Positions 1 to 8,488 of a stretch of DNA of 64,000 nucleotides are shown here, piece by piece; position 1 is the stretch's first letter, and the number at the start of each line of letters is the position of its first letter. The DNA is taken from contig CAIQQJ010000059.1 of NCBI GenBank assembly GCA_903873905.1, positions 21,102-85,101 of the forward strand, written 5' to 3'. The position numbers and the translations under genes are program-made. The notes below the pieces were generated by a model that was not told the DNA's origin, did not search any database, and worked only from the letters and a program-made list of their open reading frames with translations. The stretch is from an uncultured Flavobacteriales bacterium. GTDB lineage: Bacteria > Bacteroidota > Bacteroidia > Palsa-965.

Positions 1-1
1 T

Positions 2-775
2 TTGTGGAGCAAGGAAAATGTCCCTGATGAAAAAAACATGTGCAATTGGGCCATGCGTTGTTTACTTGTGGAAGATGGCGAACGATTGATTCTCATCGAC
101 AATGGAATGGGCGACAAACAAGACGCAAAATTTTTCGGTCATTATTTTTTAAATGGAAATGATTCACTTGAAAAATCATTGAAGGCAAAAGGATTTGATT
201 TTTCGGATATCACCGATATGTTTCTCACACATTTGCATTTCGATCATTGTGGTGGAAGCATAAAATACAATTCGGACCGTTCGAAATTAATTACTGCATT
301 TCCAAACGCAACCTATTGGAGCAATGAAACTCATTGGGAATGGGCCACGAAACCAAATGCACGAGAGAAGGCGAGTTTTCTGAAAGAAAATATTTTACCA
401 ATAAAAGAAAGCGGACAATTAAAATTCCTGAAAGAAGGAGAAGATTTATTTCCAGGTTTCAAAGTTTTGTGGCTGAACGGACATACAGGAGCGATGATGT
501 TGCCACAAATTTCCTACAAGGGAAAAACCGTTACCTACATGGCCGATCTCATGCCAAGTGTTGCACACATTCCGCTTCCATGGATCATGGCCTATGATAC
601 GCGTCCACTGTTAACACTCGCAGAAAAAGAAATCATTCTTCCCCAAGCAGCAAAAGAAGAACACGTTTTTTTCTTCGAACATGATGGATTAAACGAATGT
701 TGCACCGTGGAAGAAACAGAAAGAGGTGTTCGTGTGAAACAGAAATTTTCATTGGCCGATTATTTTGGAAGATGA
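2..775 (+). CDS. MBL-fold metallo-hydrolase, 5' end cut by window
   Basis: A zinc-dependent hydrolase of the metallo-beta-lactamase superfamily; the substrate cannot be told from sequence. The metal motif HxHxDH is intact at residues 77-82 (HLHFDH), with a later His in NGHTG (about residue 160), an Asp in MADLMPS and a final His in FEHDG, so both zinc sites look complete. The reading frame is open to the window edge and the first codon is TTG followed by typical mid-protein sequence, so a short N-terminal part is missing. No signal peptide is visible in the part present, so it is probably cytoplasmic. It is followed by a word-repeat array and then a patatin gene. Confidence 0.85.
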   Translation: MWSKENVPDEKNMCNWAMRCLLVEDGERLILIDNGMGDKQDAKFFGHYFLNGNDSLEKSLKAKGFDFSDITDMFLTHLHFDHCGGSIKYNSDRSKLITAFPNATYWSNETHWEWATKPNAREKASFLKENILPIKESGQLKFLKEGEDLFPGFKVLWLNGHTGAMMLPQISYKGKTVTYMADLMPSVAHIPLPWIMAYDTRPLLTLAEKEIILPQAAKEEHVFFFEHDGLNECCTVEETERGVRVKQKFSLADYFGR

Positions 776-780
776 GAAAT

Positions 781-861
781 GGTATCGGGTATCAAGTATC
801 TGGTATCTGGTAAAATAATATAACCCATACCCGATTTTTGATACCAGATACCAAAATTACA
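781..861. repeat. Degenerate short-word array (GGTATC/ATCTGG) with inverted arms
   Basis: The spacer between the MBL and patatin genes is made of slightly varied words such as GGTATCGGGTATC and AAGTATCTGGTATC, followed after an AT-rich loop by the complementary words (ACCCGATTT, GATACCAGATACC). The two halves can pair as a hairpin. The same words reappear at 10006-10045 and 10165-10201 on the two sides of another repeat element. Confidence 0.7.
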
Positions 862-862
862 A

Positions 863-1615
863 ATGAAAAACTCCTTAGTTCTAAGCGGTGGTGGTGCAAG
901 AGGATTCGCTCATCTTGGCGTGTTGCAGGCATTTGAAGAATTGGAAATCCCCATTGACGAAATAGCGGGCGCGAGTGCAGGTGCGATTGTAGGTGCATTT
1001 TATTTTGCCGGACATAAACCAAAAGAAATTCTGAAATTAATTTCCTCCTACAGAATTTATCATTGGGCAAGACCAATTTGGAGAAAGCCGGGATTTATGC
1101 ACATGGACAAAATCGCGGAATTATTTTCAAAATACATGCCCGACACTTTTGAAAAATTGGATCGTCCACTTACAGTTTCAGTCACAGATATTTTACAAGC
1201 AGCAACTTTATTTTTTAATTCAGGTCCGCTTGTTCCTGCTGTTTGTGCTTCCGCTTGCCTTCCTGTTTTGTTTGAACCTATAAAATTCGCAGGTTCTCAA
1301 ATGGTCGATGGTGGAATATTGAATAATTTTCCCACTGATCCATTTATAGGAAAAGGAACAAATATCATTGGCGTTCATGTCAATCCCGTTCCTGGTGGAC
1401 TTGAACATATTCATTTTAAAAACATGCCTGATCGTACTATAAATTTGCTTTTACGCAGGGAAGTTTTGGAGAAAAAAGATCAATGCACTGTTTTCATCGA
1501 GCCGATGGAATGTTGGAAATATAATATTCTTGATATTGGCGAGGGAGAAACCATTTTCAAGATTGGTTATGATGCAACGATGTTAATGAAAGATGAATTA
1601 TTGAAATTGAAATGA
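863..1615 (+). CDS. Patatin-like phospholipase (cytoplasmic type)
   Basis: A lipid acyl hydrolase of the patatin family with a Ser-Asp dyad. The oxyanion-hole segment is GGGARGFAHLG at residues 9-19, the nucleophile elbow GASAG is at 36-40 (Ser38), and the DGG motif is at 149-151 (Asp149). At 250 residues it is the compact single-domain bacterial form, with no signal peptide and no fused barrel. The start is the ATG directly after the word array. Its stop codon lies close to the next gene. The physiological substrate is unknown. Confidence 0.88.
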   Translation: MKNSLVLSGGGARGFAHLGVLQAFEELEIPIDEIAGASAGAIVGAFYFAGHKPKEILKLISSYRIYHWARPIWRKPGFMHMDKIAELFSKYMPDTFEKLDRPLTVSVTDILQAATLFFNSGPLVPAVCASACLPVLFEPIKFAGSQMVDGGILNNFPTDPFIGKGTNIIGVHVNPVPGGLEHIHFKNMPDRTINLLLRREVLEKKDQCTVFIEPMECWKYNILDIGEGETIFKIGYDATMLMKDELLKLK

Positions 1616-1647
1616 TTTTTCGGTATCATTTTTGCAAACCAATATTT

Positions 1648-2628
1648 ATGAAAAGGCTATTACTTCTGTTTTACGTGTTTTTAGGATCAAGTTTTTTGTT
1701 CGCCCAGGAATTCACTCCTCCAGATTCCGTTGCCATTCGAAAATCAAAAGTGAAAACCGTCAAGATTTTTTACACGGGCACTGGTACAGTCAATTCCCTC
1801 ACACATGAATATCATTACAACCGCAAAGGCCAGTGCATTTTCAGTAGCGAAGGGTCGACTGCCACTTATTATTATTCCTTTCGTTACGACAGCTTGGGAA
1901 GATGTAACCGTTGGGATCAGCGACAAATGAACGGAAATTTAATTTCTGGAAATGAGAGCGATTTTTATTCTGACGGAAAATTATTTCACATGAAATATTA
2001 TTCGGATAAGGACACTGTGTTCCCCAACAGAATATGCACCTATGACACATTGGGAAATACCATTGACGAAAAACATTTCAATGGAAAACAGTTCATACAA
2101 ACAATTTCGCGTGTTTACGATGCCAATAGAAGCACCATTAGAATTTGCGATTCAACAAATTCATTAGTAACAATCATATCGAAGGGAAAACTAATTTACA
2201 ATGCAAGCTACGATTCAATTCATCATGCCATTGAAATTTGGAATTTTGTTTATGATAAGGATTGGAAACTTGTTTCAAGCACTTGCAGAACCAAGGACAA
2301 AACTATTCTAACTGAATTGACTTACGCCAACGACGGAAAAATCAAGGAATTGATTACCTACTCACTGAAAATTAATGGTAAGCCCGCAACTTTTGATCAA
2401 GAAATGGAATGGAAAAAGCGTTGGGATTATCTGACTCCAAAATTTAAAATTTGCGGAACCGATGACCTCAAATTGCCGATCTCAGATCCAATTCCTATTG
2501 AAGAATATAAGCATCAACTAAAAAAAGATAAGATGGGAAATATCATTTCAGATCGCGTGATTTCTGGCAATGAATGGATGAATGAGAAACCTGTACTCTT
2601 TTCATATAAATACGAATATTGGAAATAA
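1648..2628 (+). CDS. Secreted protein with YD-like repeats, function unknown
   Basis: Not a recognised family. The start at 1648 is preferred over an upstream in-frame ATG at 1612 because it begins a clean signal peptide (MKRLLLLFYVF, cleaved after the Ala in FAQ). The mature part has several segments resembling RHS/YD repeats, for example YNRKGQCIF, YDSLGRCNRW, YDTLGNTIDEK and VYDKDWKLV, suggesting a beta-rich extracytoplasmic protein. It has no toxin domain and no T9SS sorting tail, and is far shorter than RHS proteins. Export is well supported; the function is not. Confidence 0.65.
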   Translation: MKRLLLLFYVFLGSSFLFAQEFTPPDSVAIRKSKVKTVKIFYTGTGTVNSLTHEYHYNRKGQCIFSSEGSTATYYYSFRYDSLGRCNRWDQRQMNGNLISGNESDFYSDGKLFHMKYYSDKDTVFPNRICTYDTLGNTIDEKHFNGKQFIQTISRVYDANRSTIRICDSTNSLVTIISKGKLIYNASYDSIHHAIEIWNFVYDKDWKLVSSTCRTKDKTILTELTYANDGKIKELITYSLKINGKPATFDQEMEWKKRWDYLTPKFKICGTDDLKLPISDPIPIEEYKHQLKKDKMGNIISDRVISGNEWMNEKPVLFSYKYEYWK

Positions 2629-2747
2629 GTATCATGCATTTCATTTATTATCCAGAGTGTTCTTTTTATCATTCCTTCAATCCATTCTTAGCAAACATTA
2701 ACGTGCAAATTCACTATACAAAATCGTAATCATAAAAACCTACCACG

Positions 2748-2755
2748 TACATTTG
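2748..2755 (+). promoter_or_regulatory. TAnnTTTG -7 box five bases before the start codon
   Basis: TACATTTG matches the Bacteroidota -7 consensus and ends five bases before the ATG at 2761. Transcription would begin at or next to the start codon, so the mRNA would be leaderless or nearly so. No clear TTTG -33 box is seen. Confidence 0.55.
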
Positions 2756-2760
2756 CCAAC

Positions 2761-3636
2761 ATGGATTTAGTCCGCGAAAAATTACTTTTCCTTATCTCCA
2801 CTCCCACTTACGCCTTTTTCATTGGTGCAGAAATTCTTTTCAGTTACATTTTCAAAAAACATTATTACTCCACCAAAGGCACATTAATGAATGTGTGGTT
2901 GTCCGCATTGAATTTAGGACTCGATCTTTTGCTTCGCGGATTTGTTTTGGTTTTTCTCACTTACTTCTTTCAATTTCATTTTCTCCTCATAAAAACGCCA
3001 TGGATTTATTGGATGGTTATTTTATTCGCCGAGGATTTCACATTCTATTGGTTGCATCGCATCGATCATTTTGTCCGATTTTTTTGGGCCGTTCACGTCA
3101 CACATCATTCATCCGAAGAATATAATCTCACCATCGGATTTCGTTCTTCCGTTTTCCAACCACTCTATCGTTTCATTTGGTTCATTCCGCTTCCGCTATT
3201 AGGATTCAGAGGTGAAGACATCATGTTGATGTACGCCATCACTCAGATTTACGGAATTCTCATTCACACACAATTCGTAAAAAAACTCGGTCCGCTCGAA
3301 TGGTTCATGTCAACACCTTCGCATCATCGTGTGCATCACGCATCCAACATCAGGTATCTCGACAAAAACATGGGAATGGTTTTGATTATCTGGGATAAAC
3401 TTTTCGGAACATTTCAGGAAGAGGATGAAGCTGTGAAATTCGGTCTCGTCACCAATCTTACACAACCATATCATCCGTTCAAAACCATTTTTCACGAATG
3501 GAAAGCGATCATAAATGATTTGAAAAAGGAATCTTCCTTCAAGGCAAAACTCATGTACATCTTCGGCCCTCCCGGTTGGAGTCATGATGGCTCCAAAAAA
3601 ACATCGAATCAATTAAGGGAAGATTCGAAAATTTGA
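2761..3636 (+). CDS. Sterol desaturase / fatty acid hydroxylase family membrane protein
   Basis: A membrane di-iron oxygenase of the fatty acid hydroxylase superfamily. Histidine clusters that bind the diiron centre are HRIDH (99-103), HVTHH (112-116) and HHRVHH (188-193), with an extra His at 169. Hydrophobic segments at about 10-30, 50-75, 80-98 and 135-165 fit an integral membrane enzyme that hydroxylates or desaturates a lipid. The length of 291 residues is normal for the bacterial family. The exact lipid cannot be inferred. The gene stands alone, with its own -7 box upstream and a repeat element downstream. Confidence 0.85.
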   Translation: MDLVREKLLFLISTPTYAFFIGAEILFSYIFKKHYYSTKGTLMNVWLSALNLGLDLLLRGFVLVFLTYFFQFHFLLIKTPWIYWMVILFAEDFTFYWLHRIDHFVRFFWAVHVTHHSSEEYNLTIGFRSSVFQPLYRFIWFIPLPLLGFRGEDIMLMYAITQIYGILIHTQFVKKLGPLEWFMSTPSHHRVHHASNIRYLDKNMGMVLIIWDKLFGTFQEEDEAVKFGLVTNLTQPYHPFKTIFHEWKAIINDLKKESSFKAKLMYIFGPPGWSHDGSKKTSNQLREDSKI

Positions 3637-3701
3637 TGATTTGAAATTCCATTTCGATATTCAGAGTTCTATATTCATTATTCGATATTCAATTTTGTTA
3701 T

Positions 3702-3820
3702 GGCGTGTCCCCAATCCCAACAATGCTGTTGGGATTGAGGTCGGGCTTTACGCTTTTACTCCTCGTCCCAACAGTACTGTGGGGACTGTGGGGTAACCGC
3801 TTCAATCCCTCACGCAAAAA
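3702..3820 (+). repeat. Modular dispersed element, family 1, plus orientation
   Basis: Starts GGCGTGTCC and ends CAATCCCTCACGCA, with the core GGTCGGGCTTT between. Two hairpin modules are inserted: 3712-3737 (a perfect 11-bp stem, CAATCCCAACA with TGTTGGGATTG) and 3767-3784 (CCCAACAGTACTGTGGGG). It lies between the convergent hydroxylase and priA genes. A further small palindrome, AAGGTCCGAAGGACCTT, follows at 3841-3857. Confidence 0.85.
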
Positions 3821-3926
3821 AGAATTGCCACAATAGCACAAAGGTCCGAAGGACCTTAGAAATTTCAAAAAAACTCATTTCATATATTCAAAGTCCCTCT
3901 CCACCATAGAGGGATTTAGGGTGAGG

Positions 3927-6389
3927 TCAAGCAGGATCCACATCAGGAACAACTCTGATCTTTTTGAAATCAACATTTGTTTTGAAAAGCAATATTTCCC
4001 TCGCTAGAATTTCCTTCAACTTCGTGCTGTTCGATTCGCGTTCCACTTTTATCAGAATATTTTTAACATATTCATCACGAATTTTTCCCACTGGAGGAAA
4101 TTCCGGACCCAGTACCCGTTCCCTGAATTGCTCTCGCAATCGCTCTGCAAAATATTGCGCGCCATTATCCAACAAAACATGATCCTTTGCCTTTAAAGAC
4201 AACCTGATCAAACGATAGAATGGTGGATATTTAAATTCCATTCGTTCCGCTAATTCATTTCGGTACATCGTTTCATAATCATGTGCAATAACACATTTAA
4301 TAATCGGATGCTCCGGATTATACGATTGAATGATTACTTCTCCAACTTTTTCCCTTCGTCCCGCTCGACCTGCAACTTGTGCCATTAATTGAAAAGCACG
4401 TTCTGCAGCACGGAAGTCAGGATAATTCATCAATTGATCAGCAGATAAAACTCCCACAAGAGAAACATTTCCGAAATCCAAACCTTTCGTCACCATCTGT
4501 GTGCCGACCAAAATATCAATCTTGTGCGCTTCAAAATCATTCACCAAATTCTGCATCCCAAATTTTCCACGCGTGGTATCTAAATCCATCCGTGCAATTT
4601 TGGCATTGGGCAAAATCAATTGCAATTCCTCTTCAATTTTTTCCGTTCCAAAACCTTTCATCTTTAATTCCGTGCTTCCACAAGCCGGACATTGACGCGG
4701 TGGCGGTGTTGTCCATCCACAATAATGGCAGCGTAACTGATCAGAATTTTTATGATATGTCAAACTCACATCACAACGCACACAATGAGGAATGTGACCG
4801 CAGTCCTGACATTCAATGGAAGGCGCAAACCCACGACGATTTTGAAAAAGAATTATTTGTTCTTTTGCCAGTAATGCCGCTTCAATTCGCTCAATGAGAT
4901 AGGGAGAAAAATGCGATTTCATCAATCGCTTTTTCGAAAGTTCTTTTATATCCACAACCGTAATTTCCGGAAGTGAAGTTCCTCCATAACGTTCTGTCAA
5001 AACAGCAATTCCATAACGACCATGTTGTGCATGATGAAAAGATTCCACAGATGGTGTTGCTGATCCCAATAAAGTTTTTGCGCCATGCAATTTAGAAAGC
5101 CAAATCGCACTCTCGCGCGCATTGTAACGCGGTGCAGGATCCTGTTGTTTGAAGGAGGAATCATGTTCTTCATCGATAATAACCAAACCCAATTTCCCAA
5201 ATGGCAAGAACATGGAAGAACGTGCACCGATCACAACATTTGGTTTGTTTTTCAAAACTTCATTCCAAACCTCTACACGCTCATTTTCATTGAAGCGGGA
5301 ATGATAGACCAAAACTTTTTCGCCAAAATGTTTTTGCAAACGCACAATCAATTGAGTCGTCAAGGCAATTTCAGGAAGCAAATATAAAACCTGTTTCCCC
5401 AATGCAATTTGTTCGGAAATTAAACGAATATAAACTTCTGTTTTCCCACTCGAGGTAACACCGTGTAAAAGACAAACATCTTTTGTTTCAAAATGCGAGC
5501 GAATTTCTGTAATTGCAATTTCCTGATGTGGGCTTAAGGTCAAAATTTTATTGGCACTTTCCTTCAACATCAATCGGGAAACTTCCATTTCTTCCAAAAC
5601 GAAAATCTTCTTTCTAACCAGGGAAGAAAAAATTCCATCTCCAACACCTGATGATTTCAAAAGATCAATTTTCCGAACTGCCTTTGGATTTTTACTATAT
5701 CGCTCCGACAAATGAATGAAAGCCATCAGCAATTGTAATTGCTTGAAAGCACGCTTTTCCAATTGTTCGAAAACTGCTTTCAACTTTTCTTCATCGGCAA
5801 ATTCATCGGCAAACCGAACATACGTTTCATATTTCGGTTGATAGCGCTGTTGAATTTCCTCATATATCAAAATCACTCCTTCATCCAACAACTTTCTAAT
5901 TACCGGATAAACCGTTTTCTTATCAAGTATTGCTGAAATATCTTCCAACGTCAAAGTGGTTCGCACATCAAGCGCCTCACATAATGAAAAAGCCTCATCA
6001 TCCAGATTTTTTCTGTCGCCTTCCCAACTTACATTCAACAATATTTTTGTTTCACTCGTCAATCGCAGTCCTGACGGAAGCGCCGCCAACATGATTTCTC
6101 CTTTTGCACACAAATAATAATGCGACATCCATTCCCAAAAATTCAATTGTAATTCTGTTACCACTGGATGTTCATCCAAAACAGAATCAATATACTTTGT
6201 GGTATATGACGGAGCCGTTTCATGCACTTTCCAAACAATCGCAGCATACAATTTATTTTTTCCGAATTGAACCACCACGCGCATACCTGGCCGAACACGA
6301 TCGTTTAAGCCTTGCGGAATACGATACGTAAACAGATTGGGCAGTGAAAGCGGAAGAACAAGATCAGCGAAATAGTCGGTGCGAGACAT
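3927..6389 (-). CDS. priA: Primosomal replication restart helicase PriA
   Basis: A superfamily 2 3'-5' helicase that recognises stalled forks and reloads the replicative helicase. The N-terminal 3'-DNA-binding domain covers about residues 1-105. Walker A is GVTSSGKT (310-317), the DEAH-type box is DEEH (406-409), and the eight zinc-binding cysteines sit at 527, 530, 536, 539, 554, 557, 567 and 570 inside the helicase core, as in the family. The length of 820 residues is normal. The gene is alone on its strand, with convergent and divergent neighbours. Confidence 0.97.
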   Translation of the reverse strand: MSRTDYFADLVLPLSLPNLFTYRIPQGLNDRVRPGMRVVVQFGKNKLYAAIVWKVHETAPSYTTKYIDSVLDEHPVVTELQLNFWEWMSHYYLCAKGEIMLAALPSGLRLTSETKILLNVSWEGDRKNLDDEAFSLCEALDVRTTLTLEDISAILDKKTVYPVIRKLLDEGVILIYEEIQQRYQPKYETYVRFADEFADEEKLKAVFEQLEKRAFKQLQLLMAFIHLSERYSKNPKAVRKIDLLKSSGVGDGIFSSLVRKKIFVLEEMEVSRLMLKESANKILTLSPHQEIAITEIRSHFETKDVCLLHGVTSSGKTEVYIRLISEQIALGKQVLYLLPEIALTTQLIVRLQKHFGEKVLVYHSRFNENERVEVWNEVLKNKPNVVIGARSSMFLPFGKLGLVIIDEEHDSSFKQQDPAPRYNARESAIWLSKLHGAKTLLGSATPSVESFHHAQHGRYGIAVLTERYGGTSLPEITVVDIKELSKKRLMKSHFSPYLIERIEAALLAKEQIILFQNRRGFAPSIECQDCGHIPHCVRCDVSLTYHKNSDQLRCHYCGWTTPPPRQCPACGSTELKMKGFGTEKIEEELQLILPNAKIARMDLDTTRGKFGMQNLVNDFEAHKIDILVGTQMVTKGLDFGNVSLVGVLSADQLMNYPDFRAAERAFQLMAQVAGRAGRREKVGEVIIQSYNPEHPIIKCVIAHDYETMYRNELAERMEFKYPPFYRLIRLSLKAKDHVLLDNGAQYFAERLREQFRERVLGPEFPPVGKIRDEYVKNILIKVERESNSTKLKEILAREILLFKTNVDFKKIRVVPDVDPA

Positions 6390-6566
6390 AAAATAAAATC
6401 AAACCTCAAATCAGATAGTAATGCCAAACCTTTTCCCTGAAATAAACTCGGAAAAACAACAAAATAATTTACTTGGCAATGATTGCATTTTTGATTTTAT
6501 AAAGATAATCCTAAACTTCAATTTTCATGAGGGAAATTTCTTCATTTTTGTAGTATAAATTGTTCT

Positions 6567-8183
6567 ATGACCACCGAAGAAATTGCGAAAAAGCTCAACC
6601 TCACTGCTCAATTGCAGGAACTTCACGGACAAAATCCGTTCAAGGTGAAGGCCTTAACAAATGCAGCTTTCCGATTAAAAAAAACCGAGATTAGTCTGGA
6701 AGGAAAAAGTCTTGAGGAATTGACTGCAATGGAAGGAATTGGAAAGGGAATTGCTGCAAAGATTTTTGAATTGCAAACCACAGGAAAGCTCAAGGAACTG
6801 GAAGAGGTGCTTTCAATTACGCCACTTGGTGTAGTTGAAATGTTGCATATAAAGGGAATTGGGCCGAAAAAAGTTGCGCAATTATGGAAAGAACTGGAAG
6901 TGGAATCGCCTGGAGAACTTTTATACGCCTGCAATGAAAATCGTTTGGTTGAACTCAAGGGATTCGGTGAAAAAACACAAGCCGCTGTAAAAAAGTTCAT
7001 TGAATTTTCAATGGAGAGTAAAGGCAAATTCCATTATGCCGCCTGTGAAAAAACGGCACTTGCATTGGTGGAATTCCTAAAAAAACAAACTGGCTCAGAA
7101 TTCATTTCGCTCTCCGGAGACATTCGCAGAAAATCCATCATCATTTTGGGAATTGAAATTGTTGCCGCCGTTCCTGAAAAGAAAATCAATTTATTGAATT
7201 TTGAAAACCCTAGAAATATTCCTGTTCATGTTCACACCTGCGAAGAGGATGAATTCGCTGAGGTTTTGTTCCGCACAACAGCTTCTCCTTCTCATTTGAA
7301 ACAACTCGAAACTTTTTCATACCGCGGAGAGTTACATCCTGAAACGGAAGAAGAACTTTACGCCGGATATGAATTGGATTATATTGAGCCTGAATTGCGC
7401 GAAGGCCGAGGCGAAATAATGTTGGCGCAACACAGCAAACTTCCAAAACTCATTGAGGAAACTGATCTGAAAGGAGTGCTGCATAATCACAGCAAATACA
7501 GCGATGGCATGAGTTCACTTTCTCAAATGGCAGAAGCTTGTCGTACATTGGGCTATTCCTATTTCGGAATTTGTGACCATTCTCAATCTGCTTTTTATGC
7601 AAATGGAATGAAAGTCTATTCCGTTCAAGAACAACAATTGGAAATTGATGAACTCAATAAGAAAATGTTTCCTTTCAAAATTTTCAAGGGAATAGAATCT
7701 GACATTTTGAATAACGGCTCGCTCGATTATGAAAAAGAAATTCTTGAAACCTTCGATTTCGTTGTTGCTTCCGTTCATTCCAATCTGAAAATGGATAAGG
7801 AAAAAGCAACTGCAAGATTATTGAAAGCGATTGAAAATCCATTCACAACAATTTTAGGTCATCCAACAGGCAGATTATTGCTTTCACGTGAAGGTTATCC
7901 AATCGATCATAAAAAAATAATTGACGCTTGTGCCGCGAATGGAGTTGCCATAGAATTGAATGCGCATCCTTATCGTTTGGATATCGATTGGACTTGGATT
8001 CCTTATTGTATTGAAAAAGGCATTATGATTTCCATCAATCCCGACGCGCATGAAACAGCTGGCTTGCTCGATTTGCATTGGGGAATCGCTGCTGCAAGAA
8101 AAGGAATGTTGACGAAAGAAACTTGTTTGAATGCAATGAGTCTGGAGGAAATTACAAAGTGGTTTGGTGCGAAGAAAAAATAA
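6567..8183 (+). CDS. PolX-like protein: HhH repeats, degenerate polymerase palm, intact PHP domain
   Basis: It has the architecture of bacterial family X DNA polymerase/3'-5' exonuclease. Helix-hairpin-helix motifs are at about 54-62 (MEGIGKGIA) and 95-102 (IKGIGPKK), the palm region at about 155-285 ends in the PolX signature ELREGRGEI, and a C-terminal PHP domain starts near 302. PHP metal ligands are present: HNH (306-308), DH (337-338), Glu377, His404, LGHPTG, and DAH near the end. However, where active PolX has RRG...VGDLD, this protein has RRK...LGIEIV (187-199), so the catalytic Asp pair appears absent. Inference: polymerase-dead, with a probable PHP nuclease or phosphatase retained. 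Confidence 0.85.
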   Translation: MTTEEIAKKLNLTAQLQELHGQNPFKVKALTNAAFRLKKTEISLEGKSLEELTAMEGIGKGIAAKIFELQTTGKLKELEEVLSITPLGVVEMLHIKGIGPKKVAQLWKELEVESPGELLYACNENRLVELKGFGEKTQAAVKKFIEFSMESKGKFHYAACEKTALALVEFLKKQTGSEFISLSGDIRRKSIIILGIEIVAAVPEKKINLLNFENPRNIPVHVHTCEEDEFAEVLFRTTASPSHLKQLETFSYRGELHPETEEELYAGYELDYIEPELREGRGEIMLAQHSKLPKLIEETDLKGVLHNHSKYSDGMSSLSQMAEACRTLGYSYFGICDHSQSAFYANGMKVYSVQEQQLEIDELNKKMFPFKIFKGIESDILNNGSLDYEKEILETFDFVVASVHSNLKMDKEKATARLLKAIENPFTTILGHPTGRLLLSREGYPIDHKKIIDACAANGVAIELNAHPYRLDIDWTWIPYCIEKGIMISINPDAHETAGLLDLHWGIAAARKGMLTKETCLNAMSLEEITKWFGAKKK

Positions 8184-8209
8184 TTTTGAATTTTAAATTT
8201 TGAATTGGG

Positions 8210-8407
8210 ATGGGAAATAAATTTGTCAAAATTGTCATTTGCATTGTAATGATAATTTCAGGTTTCTTATTGCCAGGGATTGCATTTACAACACCGATGG
8301 GCGACCATCACATAAATGAATTACTAATTATACTTGGGTTCATTTTGATGCCACTTGGAATTATTCTATTAGTTTTTGCCTCCATTTCAAAAGCGAAAAA
8401 ATGCTAA
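8210..8407 (+). CDS. Small two-helix membrane protein
   Basis: An open frame of 65 residues with two strongly hydrophobic segments (about 6-26 and 37-58), joined by a short polar loop containing MGDHH and ending in a basic tail (SKAKKC). This pattern is typical of a genuine small inner-membrane protein rather than a chance frame. It is bracketed by AT-rich word arrays (AATTTTGAATTTT upstream, AATTCAAAATTC downstream) and has no obvious Shine-Dalgarno site. Function unknown. Confidence 0.55.
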   Translation: MGNKFVKIVICIVMIISGFLLPGIAFTTPMGDHHINELLIILGFILMPLGIILLVFASISKAKKC

Positions 8408-8480
8408 TTAAAAATTTAGAATTCAAAATTCAAAATTAATTTCACAACTTTTCAACCTTTCAACTTTCAAACATTTCAAC
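8402..8480. repeat. AT-rich word array (TTCAAAATTC / TTTCAACC)
   Basis: Runs of near-identical words: first AATTCAAAATTCAAAATT, then TTTTCAACC, TTTCAACTTTC and ATTTCAACC. Related words lie at 8186-8208 before the small membrane gene and at 54070-54100 inside a coding sequence. Only the word periodicity is evident; no function can be assigned. Confidence 0.6.
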
Positions 8481-8488
8481 CGTAAAAA

